From Rhodoferax sp. OV413 (GTDB lineage Bacteria > Pseudomonadota > Gammaproteobacteria > Burkholderiales > Burkholderiaceae_C), in NCBI RefSeq assembly GCF_900104385.1, contig NZ_FNJA01000005.1, positions 310,001-374,000 on the forward strand: a stretch of DNA of 64,000 bases, in the 5' to 3' direction. The position numbers and the translations under genes are program-made. The notes below the pieces were generated by a model, which had not been told where the DNA came from, did no database searches, and saw nothing but the letters and a program-made list of their open reading frames with translations. Of the stretch, positions 9,464-18,314 are shown one piece after another; within the stretch, counting starts at the first letter, position 1; every line of letters begins with the position of its first letter.

Positions 9464-9708
9464 GCCAGAAACCCTGGATTTACTCGGATTTAGCCGGACT
9501 TCAAGATCGCTAAGTCATTGATTTTATTGAATTCAGCGTCCAGCAACATCCGGCCAAATCCATCGCGTCCGGCGAGCCACTGGCAACAAACTGACAACGG
9601 TTTTGCTGTGTCCGAGAACCCAGAGGAAGCAAATTCTCATAGGTTTACATCCCTCAAATTAGCCCCTCATCCCTCTAAAACGCATAGGACAGCACTTTCT
9701 TTAAAAAA
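9464..9708. other. gene-free junction sequence with an inverted repeat beside the tRNA scar
   Basis: No gene is supported. GGATTTAGCCGGA (9486-9498) and TCCGGCCAAATCC (9549-9561) form an imperfect inverted repeat (12 of 13 bases), which could be arm-type sites for an integrase. The remainder separates the scar from the end of the porin gene. Confidence 0.4.
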
Positions 9709-10818
9709 TCAAAAGTCGTGGCGAATACCTGCCTCAAAAGCGCTCGACTTCTGGCCTCCAAAGTAGTTCGCTGCCACCGCATTGGCACTTACCGCCATTC
9801 CACCAGGAACCACGAACACCGCGGAACCCTTGTTTGTAACGCGAGCCATATGGCCATACACAGCCGTGCGCTTGGAAAGACTGTAAACGTAGCCCGCGCC
9901 TATGAGATGAGCATCGTTCGCGCTCTGCGCGACAGTAACCCCCGTCTGGTCCGCGCGAACGTAGCTGAGCTTGATGACACCCGGGCCCGCGGGAATCGAC
10001 GCACCCAGCTGGGTGTTGACCGTGCGATCCGCACCGTAGATCCAGCGTCTCTGGGCGACACCGAGCTTCACGACACCGAAGTCATAGGATGCGCCATACA
10101 CTTGGTCCTTAAATGTCTGGTCCGCGGCGGCATTGCGTGTGCGGAACTGCGCAGCCGCGATATTGAAGCCGCTGCCAGACCATCCCAGCCGGAAGCCATC
10201 GGCCCGCGTAAAGCCGGTTGCTGTGGTGCCACCTTCTTTCGCAGTGGCGATGACGCTTCCATACACGCCGCCAAGACCAGTGGGCAGGAAGTACTCTGCT
10301 GCGTTGCTGACCCGCAGCGTAGGGTTGGCCGCCTGACTTTCAGGTGCCGTGCCAAATGCCTGGCCTAGCGCACGAGACGCCGAAAGCGATCGAAAGGTGT
10401 TGGCGCTGGCGATGCCAAGGGTTGCGAATGGATCGAAACTACTCCACACCAGGTGCGTCGGTACCCAGTCGCGGCCCAAACGGAGCTCACCGAGCCGCGC
10501 ATCAATCAGACCCACCGTGGAGCGGCGGTCCCACATTTGGCCTGCTGGCACATTCGCTCCACCGACACCAGTGTCAGCGAGGATAGTCCCGTCAAGGTAA
10601 AAGGCTGCACTCAAGCCAGCACCCAAATCCTCCGTGCCGCGAAGGATCAGCTTGCTCGTTGAGTTGGCGCCGCTGACTTCAGAGTTGACCGCTCCCAGTG
10701 ATCCGTTACGGACCTGTCGAATGGCGAGGTCCATCGTTCCTGAAATAGTGACCGACGATTGCGCCATCACAGAAACACAGGCCATGCCGAGGCCGACCAT
10801 ACCCATAGCTCTGAACAT
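9709..10818 (-). CDS. Gram-negative trimeric porin
   Basis: An outer-membrane general porin of 369 residues. ATG 10818 starts MFRAMGMVGLGMACVSVMAQ, a signal peptide cleaved after AQ, and has an AGGAGA ribosome site. The mature start SSVTISGTMDLAIRQV, the repeated Gly-Tyr beta-strand pattern and the C-terminal aromatic residue (GIRHDF) are those of the betaproteobacterial porin family. The longer frame to 10896 adds a non-signal extension and is rejected. It follows the Bug receptor gene in the same direction, so it probably admits the substrate used by the operon upstream. Confidence 0.92.
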   Translation of the reverse strand: MFRAMGMVGLGMACVSVMAQSSVTISGTMDLAIRQVRNGSLGAVNSEVSGANSTSKLILRGTEDLGAGLSAAFYLDGTILADTGVGGANVPAGQMWDRRSTVGLIDARLGELRLGRDWVPTHLVWSSFDPFATLGIASANTFRSLSASRALGQAFGTAPESQAANPTLRVSNAAEYFLPTGLGGVYGSVIATAKEGGTTATGFTRADGFRLGWSGSGFNIAAAQFRTRNAAADQTFKDQVYGASYDFGVVKLGVAQRRWIYGADRTVNTQLGASIPAGPGVIKLSYVRADQTGVTVAQSANDAHLIGAGYVYSLSKRTAVYGHMARVTNKGSAVFVVPGGMAVSANAVAANYFGGQKSSAFEAGIRHDF

Positions 10819-10960
10819 ACTTCTTCTCCTTTTGGTTGTTTGTGCTGCAACGTTGCTATCGCAAACCGCAGAAGTGAACCCGGCTGGCAGTTTCATGCGC
10901 CACCGGCAAGGCTCCGGAGACCGTTCGTTGGCGGCCCCCGGGCGTCAGGGTCTGTAGTCG

Positions 10961-11932
10961 CTACTCAGGCTTGAACCCGGCGCTCTTCAGAAGCTCGGTA
11001 CCTTGCGCTACATCGGCGGCGATGTACTGCCGGAATTGCTCAGCGCTCTCGGTGACGGGATCGATCCCTAAATTGGCAAAAACTCCCGTCTTCGCGAGTT
11101 CTGTAGTCGAGGCGTTGATCGCTGCATTCAGGATCGCCACCCGGTCGGCGGGCATGCCCTTGGGTGCCCAGACGCCATACCAGGACACATAGGAAAAGTT
11201 CGGAATGCCACTTTCCTGCACTGTAGGAACCTCCGGCGCCAGCGCACTGCGATTCTTCGATGTGATGGCGATCGGTTTAACCCGGCCCGCCTTGGCAAGC
11301 GGCATCACCGAAATCATCGAATCCAGCAGCACGTTCACGTGGCCGCCGGCGACGTCCACGAGTGCCGGCTGCGTACCCTTGTAGGGAACAAAGGTGAACT
11401 TGACATTGCCTTGCTTGGCCAACAGCAGCGTGGCCAGATGACTGGGTGCTCCCGCTGCTGGGATGCCAGCCGTCCACTTCTCTGGTTGCTGCCTTGCTGC
11501 ACTGAGCACCTCGGCCACCTTTGTTTGTGGCAGTTGCGGGGCGATGACCAGCATCAATGGAGCTTCTCCCACGCGTGCGACCGGCGTGAAATCCGTCTGT
11601 GGATCGTAGGGGGCATTGGCCAGCACCTGTTTGGCAAGCACGTGGGTCGCGGCAGAGAACAGCAAGGTATAGCCGTCGGCGGGCGAGGTCTGGACAAACC
11701 TGCCGCCGAGGGTACCGCTGGCCCCGGTTTTGTTGTCCACGATCACGGTCACACCGAGTAGCTTGCGCAGCTGGTCGCCCAACAGACGGGCTGCGTTGTC
11801 CACTCCGCCGCCGGCAGCGAAGGGCACGATGATCTTGATGGTGCGCTCGTGCTCCGGGAACTTCGCCCCTTGGGACCAGGCCGGCAGCATTGCGAACGCA
11901 GCGGTCGCGGCGACTATTTTCAGGAATTTCAT
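10961..11932 (-). CDS. Bug/TctC-family tripartite tricarboxylate transporter receptor
   Basis: A periplasmic substrate-binding protein of 323 residues. ATG 11932 starts MKFLKIVAATAAFAMLPAWSQ, a signal peptide, with an AGGAGA ribosome site. Family blocks are IKIIVPFAAGGGVDNAARLL near the mature N-terminus, VDNKTGASGTLGG, FVPYKGTQPALVDVAGGHV and the late VSWYGVWAPKGMP. No TctA/TctB membrane genes are nearby, as is usual for the expanded Bug family in Burkholderiales. It lies directly after the hyu/cobW genes and most likely binds the substrate of that pathway. Confidence 0.92.
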   Translation of the reverse strand: MKFLKIVAATAAFAMLPAWSQGAKFPEHERTIKIIVPFAAGGGVDNAARLLGDQLRKLLGVTVIVDNKTGASGTLGGRFVQTSPADGYTLLFSAATHVLAKQVLANAPYDPQTDFTPVARVGEAPLMLVIAPQLPQTKVAEVLSAARQQPEKWTAGIPAAGAPSHLATLLLAKQGNVKFTFVPYKGTQPALVDVAGGHVNVLLDSMISVMPLAKAGRVKPIAITSKNRSALAPEVPTVQESGIPNFSYVSWYGVWAPKGMPADRVAILNAAINASTTELAKTGVFANLGIDPVTESAEQFRQYIAADVAQGTELLKSAGFKPE

Positions 11933-11963
11933 CTTGTCTCCTATTGTTCGAAAATGTAGATCG

Positions 11964-13031
11964 TCAAAGAGTGGACGGACTGCGCCGCAGGTGTCTGCGA
12001 ACCAGTACGTCGAGGGTTTCTCCCAGCGCCTGCGCATCGACCCCGCGGGTAATGAAGACGATGCGGGTACGCCGATCAGCGCTGGGCCAGGCCGGCAATA
12101 ACTCCGGCGGATGAAAGAGGTGCTGGACGCCATGGATTACCAGCGGTCGGTCTGGATCTTCGGCCTGCTGGATCAGACCTTTGACGCGCAGCAAATCCTC
12201 GCCGCGCATCGCGATCACCATGTCCAGCCAGGTGGCGAATGCATCGCGCGGTAGCGGCACATCCCGTACCAGGACAAAGCTCGAGATACCGTCCCGGTGC
12301 TGTGGTGCAGCGTCCTCGGCCATGTCCCCTGCTGCGTACTGCGCACGGTAAAACAGCGCATCCGTCGGCGCCACATGCGTACTCTTTCGGGCCTGGATGT
12401 GATCGTGCAGCACTTGGGGCTGGTTTTCACGGTCCGCATGCAGCTGGGCCAGCCCATTGATCTCGCGTAGCCGCTCCACCAGGGGTGACAGCAATGGGCC
12501 ATCCTCCAGCAAATCGGTTTTAGTCAAGAACAGACGGTCGGCGACTGCCACCTGCCGCACAGATTCAGGATGGCGATCCAAGGTACCCATGCCCAGCACT
12601 GCATCGACGGTGCAGGCAACGCCCGCCAGCTCGAAGCGACTGCGGATGCCAGGGTCCGCCATCAAGGTACGAAGAATCGGCCCAGGATCGGCCAGGCCGC
12701 TGGTCTCGATCAACACCTGCCGCAGCGGTGGCCCGGTACGCTCAGCAATTCGATTCAGCGCTTCCACCAGATCGCCGCGTACTGCGCAGCACATGCAACC
12801 ATTGGCGAGCAGGATGGTGTCGTCCGTGGTCTGCGCGATGAGGTCGTGATCGATGCCCACCGCGCCAAACTCGTTGACGATCACTGCCGTGCCGTGCAAG
12901 TCCGGGAGCCGCAACAGCCGGTTCAGCAGAGTGGTTTTGCCGCTGCCGAGAAAGCCTGTCAGCACCGTCACCGGCACACGCTCGCCCAGAGCAGCGTCGG
13001 AAGCCAGCAATGAAGAAAAATGACCACCCAT
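11964..13031 (-). CDS. CobW/COG0523-family metallochaperone GTPase
   Basis: These GTPases deliver metal ions to partner enzymes. The 355-residue protein has the P-loop GFLGSGKTTLLNRLL, the metal-binding CxCC motif (NGCMCCAVRGDL), the switch block VLIETSGLADP, the guanine-specificity motif TKTD, and a C-terminal CobW_C domain (LLRVKGLIQ...VIHGVQHLFHPPELLPAW). ATG 13031 has a GAGGGGA ribosome site and sits beside the stop of the small upstream gene; the longer frame to 13358 overlaps that gene and is rejected. Its place after hyuBA and the small Cys protein suggests it loads metal into that enzyme. Confidence 0.9.
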   Translation of the reverse strand: MGGHFSSLLASDAALGERVPVTVLTGFLGSGKTTLLNRLLRLPDLHGTAVIVNEFGAVGIDHDLIAQTTDDTILLANGCMCCAVRGDLVEALNRIAERTGPPLRQVLIETSGLADPGPILRTLMADPGIRSRFELAGVACTVDAVLGMGTLDRHPESVRQVAVADRLFLTKTDLLEDGPLLSPLVERLREINGLAQLHADRENQPQVLHDHIQARKSTHVAPTDALFYRAQYAAGDMAEDAAPQHRDGISSFVLVRDVPLPRDAFATWLDMVIAMRGEDLLRVKGLIQQAEDPDRPLVIHGVQHLFHPPELLPAWPSADRRTRIVFITRGVDAQALGETLDVLVRRHLRRSPSTL

Positions 13032-13033
13032 GG

Positions 13034-13414
13034 CTATCCCCTCGCCCCGGCACCGTGCAGCTCGGAAAACGACGTCAAGGTGCGCTCTATTTTGGGGAGC
13101 AACCATTCCGCCACAACACCTGGCAGCCGGTCCTGCTGTACTTCGTGCAGCAAGTGGCTCAAGGGCTGGTCCTGCGCAGCAGACTTCTGCAGCGCATTGA
13201 AGAAGTTGACAACCTCCTCCACGCCGCAGCGCAGGCCTACGTCTTCCAGATAGCCCACAATGTCTAGCTCGAAGTCTTCGAGCCTCAGGCTTACGCCACC
13301 GGTACCGCAGGCGCACGCGCCCCCGAGGGCGACATGGCGCATGGACAGGTCGCTCCACAGGCTGAGCATGCGGTCGGCACGCTGCGCCAGGTCATCCGCC
13401 ATGGCGAGACTCAC
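13034..13414 (-). CDS. small hypothetical protein with CxC motif, possible accessory subunit of the Hyu-type enzyme
   Basis: A 126-residue protein that I do not recognise by name. It contains GGACACGTGG (Cys-x-Cys), a further Cys in LRCGVEEVVNFFN, and is otherwise helical. It is wedged between hyuB and the cobW gene with a 4-bp overlap at its GTG start (13414) and 2 bp to cobW; ATG 13402 is an alternative start. Small subunits of about 15 kDa occur in HyuA/HyuB-related acetone and acetophenone carboxylases, where they bind metal. The size, cysteines and neighbours fit such a role, but this is inference. Confidence 0.65.
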   Translation of the reverse strand: MSLAMADDLAQRADRMLSLWSDLSMRHVALGGACACGTGGVSLRLEDFELDIVGYLEDVGLRCGVEEVVNFFNALQKSAAQDQPLSHLLHEVQQDRLPGVVAEWLLPKIERTLTSFSELHGAGARG

Positions 13415-15204
13415 TGTCCGTCCCAGGCGACGTTTTCCGTCGCACCATTGCGCACAGGAGCAGGCGATTTGCGCAAGGCACGTGTAGCCTCCTGTGCGAC
13501 CTGCCCCTTCGAATCGAGCGCAACCCGGTAGACTTCGCGAGCCACCTCGGCGCTGACGTAGCCTTCGCGTACATCCTCGGCGACCAGTTCGACATCGCGC
13601 TCCAGCGGGTCGCCGAAGCCACCACCGCCGCCCGAGAGCATTTTGTACGCGTCACCTCGTTCGAGCCGCACGTTAAATATCTTCGCGTTCAGGTGGTCGG
13701 TCTTCCATTCACCCTTGTGGCGCACAGCCAAGCCATTCCCCATCGCGTCGCCGCCGCCTTCCAGGCCCCAGGGCTTGCAGTGCACGCGGTCGATGCGGGT
13801 GGTCACGGTGAAGGGCGAGAGTGCTTGCACCACCATCTCTGCGCCGAGGCCGCCACGGTATTTACCGGCACCTGCGCTGTCCCGGCGGATCTCGTACTTC
13901 TCCACCAGCACGGGGTACTTGGCCTCCAGTTGTTCGGTCGGGCTGTTGTGTGTGTCGCCGTCATTGATGCAGACGGTGACCGAGACACCGTCCTCGCTGC
14001 TCTTGGCACCCCAGCCGCCGCCCAGCGGGCCGATGCCCACGATGAACAGCCGACCGTCCTCCGGCGAAATGCCGTGGATGTTGGGGAACACCAGGTCGGC
14101 GTGGTGGCCGGCGATGGAGCGGTGGGGAATGGCCGGGGCCAATGCCTTGAAGATGGTGTCGATCACCGTCATCGGGAAGGTCATCCACACCCGCATCGGG
14201 TACGGGCGCTGGGCGCTGATCACCGTGCCCATGGGCATGATCACTTTCAGCGGCCGAAAGCTGCCATCATTCACCGGGTAATCGGTCGGCGTGGTCAAGC
14301 ACTTGTAGGCCACCTGCGCGCAGGCGATGCCGGTGGTGAAACCGGAGTTGTAGAAGCCGCGCACCTGCTTGCTGACTTCTGACAGGTCTACCGTCATCTC
14401 GTCACCCGCGACGGTCACTTTCACGCGGATCGGTATGCGTTTTCCGATGTCCAGGCCGTCGTCGTCCATGAACGATTCGGCCTCGTACACGCCGTCGGGA
14501 ATCGACAGGGTGTTCTTGCGCGCCACCGCCTCGCTGGAGTCCATGATCTGGCGGATCGAGCCATTCACTGCATCGACGCCGTAACGCTGCAGCAGTTCGA
14601 CATAGCGGCGCTCGCCGGTGGTGATGGCGGTGATCTGCGCGCGCAGGTCGCCCAGTGCCCGTTCGGCCAGCCGCACGTTCATGGCGATGATGTCGATCAG
14701 GTCCTGGTTGACCACGCCCTCACGCTGGTATTTCATGATGGGGATCTGGATCCCCTCGCTGAAAATATCGGTGGTCACATTGCCCAGCGTGCCGCCCACA
14801 TCCAGCCAATGCGCCATGCAGCAGGTGAAGCCTTCGAGCTTGCCTTCGTGGAACACCGGCATCGTGAACGTGAAGTGGTTCAGATGGCTGCCGGTGGTGT
14901 AGGCGTCGTTGGTGACCAGGATGTCGCCCGGCAGGATGTTGTCATAGCCGAAGTGCCGGATCTTGGCCTTCACCGTCTCGGACATGCCACGGATGAACAT
15001 CGGCAGGCCGAGGCCGATGGAGACCGTGTCGCCTTCCTTGGTGAACAGACCGACTGTGAAGTCCAGCGCCTCGTAGATGATGAGGTTGTAGGCGGTGCGC
15101 GTGAGGTTGGTCTTCATCTCCTCCGTGACGGCATACAGACCGTTGCGGATGATCTCGACGGTGACGGGGTCGATCGCCACGCTGATGTTCTGGTTGGTGC
15201 TCAT
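13411..15204 (-). CDS. hyuB: hydantoinase B/oxoprolinase-family protein (HyuB-like subunit)
   Basis: A 597-residue cytoplasmic protein of the HyuB family, which pairs with HyuA-type ATPase subunits in N-methylhydantoinases, 5-oxoprolinases and ATP-dependent ketone carboxylases. Family blocks include DPVTVEIIRNGLYAVTEEM at the N-terminus, GDILVTNDAYTTGSHLNH, ADLVFPNIHGISPEDGR and a C-terminal GGGGFGDPLERD. Its ATG overlaps the hyuA stop by 4 bp, implying coupled translation and a complex. Substrate cannot be assigned from sequence. Confidence 0.9.
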   Translation of the reverse strand: MSTNQNISVAIDPVTVEIIRNGLYAVTEEMKTNLTRTAYNLIIYEALDFTVGLFTKEGDTVSIGLGLPMFIRGMSETVKAKIRHFGYDNILPGDILVTNDAYTTGSHLNHFTFTMPVFHEGKLEGFTCCMAHWLDVGGTLGNVTTDIFSEGIQIPIMKYQREGVVNQDLIDIIAMNVRLAERALGDLRAQITAITTGERRYVELLQRYGVDAVNGSIRQIMDSSEAVARKNTLSIPDGVYEAESFMDDDGLDIGKRIPIRVKVTVAGDEMTVDLSEVSKQVRGFYNSGFTTGIACAQVAYKCLTTPTDYPVNDGSFRPLKVIMPMGTVISAQRPYPMRVWMTFPMTVIDTIFKALAPAIPHRSIAGHHADLVFPNIHGISPEDGRLFIVGIGPLGGGWGAKSSEDGVSVTVCINDGDTHNSPTEQLEAKYPVLVEKYEIRRDSAGAGKYRGGLGAEMVVQALSPFTVTTRIDRVHCKPWGLEGGGDAMGNGLAVRHKGEWKTDHLNAKIFNVRLERGDAYKMLSGGGGGFGDPLERDVELVAEDVREGYVSAEVAREVYRVALDSKGQVAQEATRALRKSPAPVRNGATENVAWDGQ

Positions 15205-17279
15205 GTCCGGTCGCTCCCGATGTTGATTTGAAGGTTGCCAAGTTCATCCACGCGCAAGTCATCACCAGGCTGGATGACCGTGGTGGAGGCGTGCTCCTCG
15301 ATCAGTGCCGGGCCGGTGATGGTGTTGCCCGCGCGCAGCAGCTCGCGTGTGTAGACCGGCGTGTCGGCCCAGCCGCCCTGGCGGAAGTACACTGGCTTGA
15401 CGGCCCGCAGCGCGGCCTTCTCGGGCTTGGAAGAGCCTTCGTCCACGCTATGTTTGGGCGGCTTTTTCATGGTGCCCAGCACGGTTACGCGTAGGCTCAC
15501 CAGATCGGCCGGCTCCTTGGGCGCTGAGGTACCGTAGCGCACCTTGTGCAGCTCGTCGAACTGCTGCTTGATGGCCGAGCGGTCGCGGCCTTCGAAGTAG
15601 GCCAACGGCAAGTCCACCGTGACGGCGTGTTCCTGGCCCACGTAGCGCATGTCGGCCGCGCGCTCGATCACCACACCATCGGCTTTGACGCCAGATTGGG
15701 CGAGCGCGGCACGGCCCTCGTCCTCCATCGTCTTGTATGCTGCCTCAATCTCCTCGAACGACACGTCGTTGAGCTTGCGGAACACCGAACGCACATAGTC
15801 GTAGCGCAAGTCGGAGAACAGCATGCCGTAGGCCGAGAAATAGCCTGGTGCGTAGGGGATCAGCACCTTGCGAATGCCGATTTCGCGGGCAATGGCCGAA
15901 GCGTGCAGCGGCCCGGCGCCGCCGTACACCACCATGGTGAAGCTGCCGGCATCCAGCCCGCGCTCAGTCGTCACCGCCTTCACGGCATGCGACATCTGCG
16001 TCACCGCGATGCGCAGGATGCCGTCGGCCGCCTCGGTCGGATCCAGACCCAACGGACCAGCTACCCGTTCGCGCATCTGGCGCTCGCAGGCTTCCAGGTC
16101 GAGCTTGAGTTCGCCGCCGAGGAAATGCTCGGCATCGAGCCGCCCCAACAGCAGGTTGGCATCGGTCACCGTCGGTTCCTTGCCACCGCGGCCATAAGCC
16201 ACCGGGCCGGGGATGGAGCCGGCGCTCTGTGGTCCCACGCGCAACGCATTGCCGGTCTCCACGCGGGCGATCGAACCGCCACCGGTGCCGACCTCATGGA
16301 TGTCCATCATCGGGATTTGTATCGGCAGAGCACGTTCATAACCGCCGATCAGCGCCGAGCCGGTGGTGAGTGGCCGGCCTTCGCTAATGACGCCGGCCTT
16401 GGCCGTGGTGCCGCCCATGTCGAAGGCAATCGCATCGCCCATGCCGAGCTGGGCGCAGATGGCCTGCGCACCGATCACGCCAGCAGCGGGGCCGGACTCC
16501 AGCATGCGCACGCAGCCGACCCGCGCGTGTTCCACCGGGAACAAGCCGCCCGTGGACTGCACGATGTAGAAATCGCCGTTGAAGCCCTTTTGGCCCAGGT
16601 GGGCCTCCAGTTCGCCGAGGTAGGCCGAGACACGCGGGCCGACGTAGGCGTTGGCCACCGCGGTGGAGACCCGCTCGAACTCGCGGTACTCCTGGGAGAG
16701 TTCATGCGAGGCGCAGACAAAGGCGCCAGGAATCTCTTCCTGCAAGATCTGCTTGACGCGCTGCTCATGTGCCGGGTTGCGGTAGGAGTGCAGCAGCAAC
16801 ACGGCCACGGCCTCCACTTCCTTGCCGCGCAGTTCGCGGGCCAGTTCGCGCACGGCGGCCTCGTCCAGTGGCTTGTGGATGCTGCCATCGGCGCGCAGAC
16901 GCTCGGCCACCTCGAAGCGCAGCGAGCGCTTGACCAGTGGCTGGTGTTTGTTGAAGAACAGGTTGTAGGCATCGGGCCGGTTGACACGGCCGATCTCGTA
17001 GATGTCGCGGAAGCCCTCGGTGATCAGGAGCGCCGTGTTGGCACCGGTGCGCTCGAGCAGCGTATTGATCGCGATGGTGGAACCATGCAGGAACAGGTTG
17101 CCGTCGCGCAGATCGATGTCGGCGCTATCCAGCGTCGCCTGGATACCGTTGACCAGTTGGCCGTGGGTCGACAAGGCCTTGCCGAACAGCAGCTTGCCGG
17201 TGCTCTCGTCAAAGGCCGCCATGTCGGTAAAGGTGCCGCCGATGTCGACGGCGATGCGCAGTTGGGGTTTGCTTGCCAT
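15201..17279 (-). CDS. hyuA: hydantoinase A/oxoprolinase-family protein (HyuA-like ATP-binding subunit)
   Basis: A 692-residue subunit with an acetate-kinase/Hsp70-type nucleotide fold: RIAVDIGGTFTDMAAF near the N-terminus (phosphate loop), a Hydant_A_N domain followed by the hydantoinase A core (AIAFDMGGTTAKAGVI, second phosphate motif), and GGAGPLHASAIAREIG. It should use ATP to activate a cyclic amide or ketone substrate together with HyuB. The operon order FAH-hyuA-hyuB-small protein-cobW-Bug-porin, with tight spacing, points to one catabolic transcript under the divergent LysR. Confidence 0.92.
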   Translation of the reverse strand: MASKPQLRIAVDIGGTFTDMAAFDESTGKLLFGKALSTHGQLVNGIQATLDSADIDLRDGNLFLHGSTIAINTLLERTGANTALLITEGFRDIYEIGRVNRPDAYNLFFNKHQPLVKRSLRFEVAERLRADGSIHKPLDEAAVRELARELRGKEVEAVAVLLLHSYRNPAHEQRVKQILQEEIPGAFVCASHELSQEYREFERVSTAVANAYVGPRVSAYLGELEAHLGQKGFNGDFYIVQSTGGLFPVEHARVGCVRMLESGPAAGVIGAQAICAQLGMGDAIAFDMGGTTAKAGVISEGRPLTTGSALIGGYERALPIQIPMMDIHEVGTGGGSIARVETGNALRVGPQSAGSIPGPVAYGRGGKEPTVTDANLLLGRLDAEHFLGGELKLDLEACERQMRERVAGPLGLDPTEAADGILRIAVTQMSHAVKAVTTERGLDAGSFTMVVYGGAGPLHASAIAREIGIRKVLIPYAPGYFSAYGMLFSDLRYDYVRSVFRKLNDVSFEEIEAAYKTMEDEGRAALAQSGVKADGVVIERAADMRYVGQEHAVTVDLPLAYFEGRDRSAIKQQFDELHKVRYGTSAPKEPADLVSLRVTVLGTMKKPPKHSVDEGSSKPEKAALRAVKPVYFRQGGWADTPVYTRELLRAGNTITGPALIEEHASTTVIQPGDDLRVDELGNLQINIGSDRT

Positions 17280-17308
17280 GATGGAATGGGTCTCTTTGGG
17301 TGCGGGGT

Positions 17309-18157
17309 TTAGGTAGCTGTGCCGATGCGGTTACGCAGCACGCCCAGGCCGGTAATCTCGACCTCGACCACATCGCCTTCCTTCATGTACAGCGGTGGTT
17401 CGCGGCGGTCACCCACACCTCCGGGCGTGCCGGTGGCTATCACGTCGCCCGGCGACAGCGGCGTGAAGCGGGAGATGTACTCGACCAGCACGGGAATGTC
17501 GAAGATCAGGTCGGCCAAGCTAGCGTGCTGCATCACTTGACCGTTGACGCGGGTCTCCAGCGTCAACTTCGTGACGTCAGGCACTTCGTCACGTGTGACG
17601 AGGCAAGGTCCGAACGGGGCGGTACCAGGGAAATTCTTGCCCGGCGTGAACTGGTGGGTGTGGCGCTGCCAGTCACGCACACTGATGTCGTTGAAACAGG
17701 CATAACCTGCGATGTGCTCAAAGGCCTGCTCCTTCGGGATATGGCGGCCGCCCTTGCCGATCACAAAGGCCAATTCGCCCTCCCAGTCGAAGCGATCGGA
17801 GAACGCCGGGCGCAACACCACGTCGCCCTGGGCGGCCAGGCTGTCGTTGAAGCGGAGGAACAATGAGGGGTAGTCACTGTCGGCACGCTTGGTTTCAGCA
17901 ACATGGGTCTTGTAGTTCAGCCCCACGCAGATGAGCTTGTTTGGGTTGGGGATGACCGGCAGTGCGCGCGTGCTCGCAGCCTGGATGCGGGTGGCAGCAC
18001 TCAGCCCGGCTTCGAGTTCTGCGAGTGCATTGCCTCGCAACACCGATACGACATCCGGGTAGCGGCTTAAAAAGTCGGCCGAAGGTTGGAGGTATTCACT
18101 CTGCTGCGCGACCCCGTAGGTAGCGCTGCCTTCATGCTCAAAACTGACCAGTTTCAT
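17309..18157 (-). CDS. fumarylacetoacetate hydrolase-family protein
   Basis: A 282-residue cytoplasmic enzyme of the FAH family, which hydrolyses C-C bonds in 1,3-dicarbonyls or acts as hydratase/decarboxylase on acylpyruvates. The metal site is seen in FDWEGELAFVIG and neighbouring acidic residues; NDISVRDWQ and GDVIATGTPGGVGDRREPP are hallmark blocks. It is the first gene of the operon; its ATG has a strong AAGGAG ribosome site. With HyuAB it suggests that a ring-opened or carboxylated keto product is cleaved here. Confidence 0.92.
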   Translation of the reverse strand: MKLVSFEHEGSATYGVAQQSEYLQPSADFLSRYPDVVSVLRGNALAELEAGLSAATRIQAASTRALPVIPNPNKLICVGLNYKTHVAETKRADSDYPSLFLRFNDSLAAQGDVVLRPAFSDRFDWEGELAFVIGKGGRHIPKEQAFEHIAGYACFNDISVRDWQRHTHQFTPGKNFPGTAPFGPCLVTRDEVPDVTKLTLETRVNGQVMQHASLADLIFDIPVLVEYISRFTPLSPGDVIATGTPGGVGDRREPPLYMKEGDVVEVEITGLGVLRNRIGTAT

Positions 18158-18186
18158 TGCTTTCTCCTTAGCTGAATGGACGTTGG

Positions 18187-18214
18187 TTTCGCGCTGTCAA
18201 ACCCTTGCGCGAAA
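18187..18214. promoter_or_regulatory. perfect 8-bp inverted repeat upstream of the FAH-hyu operon
   Basis: TTTCGCGC and GCGCGAAA face each other across 12 bp, 30-57 bp upstream of the FAH start in the lysR intergenic region. It is a plausible operator for the adjacent LysR protein or a leader hairpin. Confidence 0.45.
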
Positions 18215-18279
18215 CCTCGTGCAGCTAATGTAGAAATCTGGAAGAATTCCGAATAGATACAATTCAGAGGTTTCAGATT

Positions 18280-18293
18280 TGCCATTAATGGCA
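18280..18293. promoter_or_regulatory. 14-bp palindrome upstream of lysR, candidate LysR site
   Basis: TGCCATTAATGGCA is a perfect palindrome ending 21 bp before the lysR start, inside the divergent promoter region. Position and symmetry fit an autoregulatory LysR-type operator. Confidence 0.5.
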
Positions 18294-18314
18294 TAACACA
18301 TCCGGGTAATCCCC

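Noticed and set aside
9419-9500. A complete functional tRNA gene
   Set aside because: The 5' acceptor strand, D-arm and 5' anticodon stem are absent.
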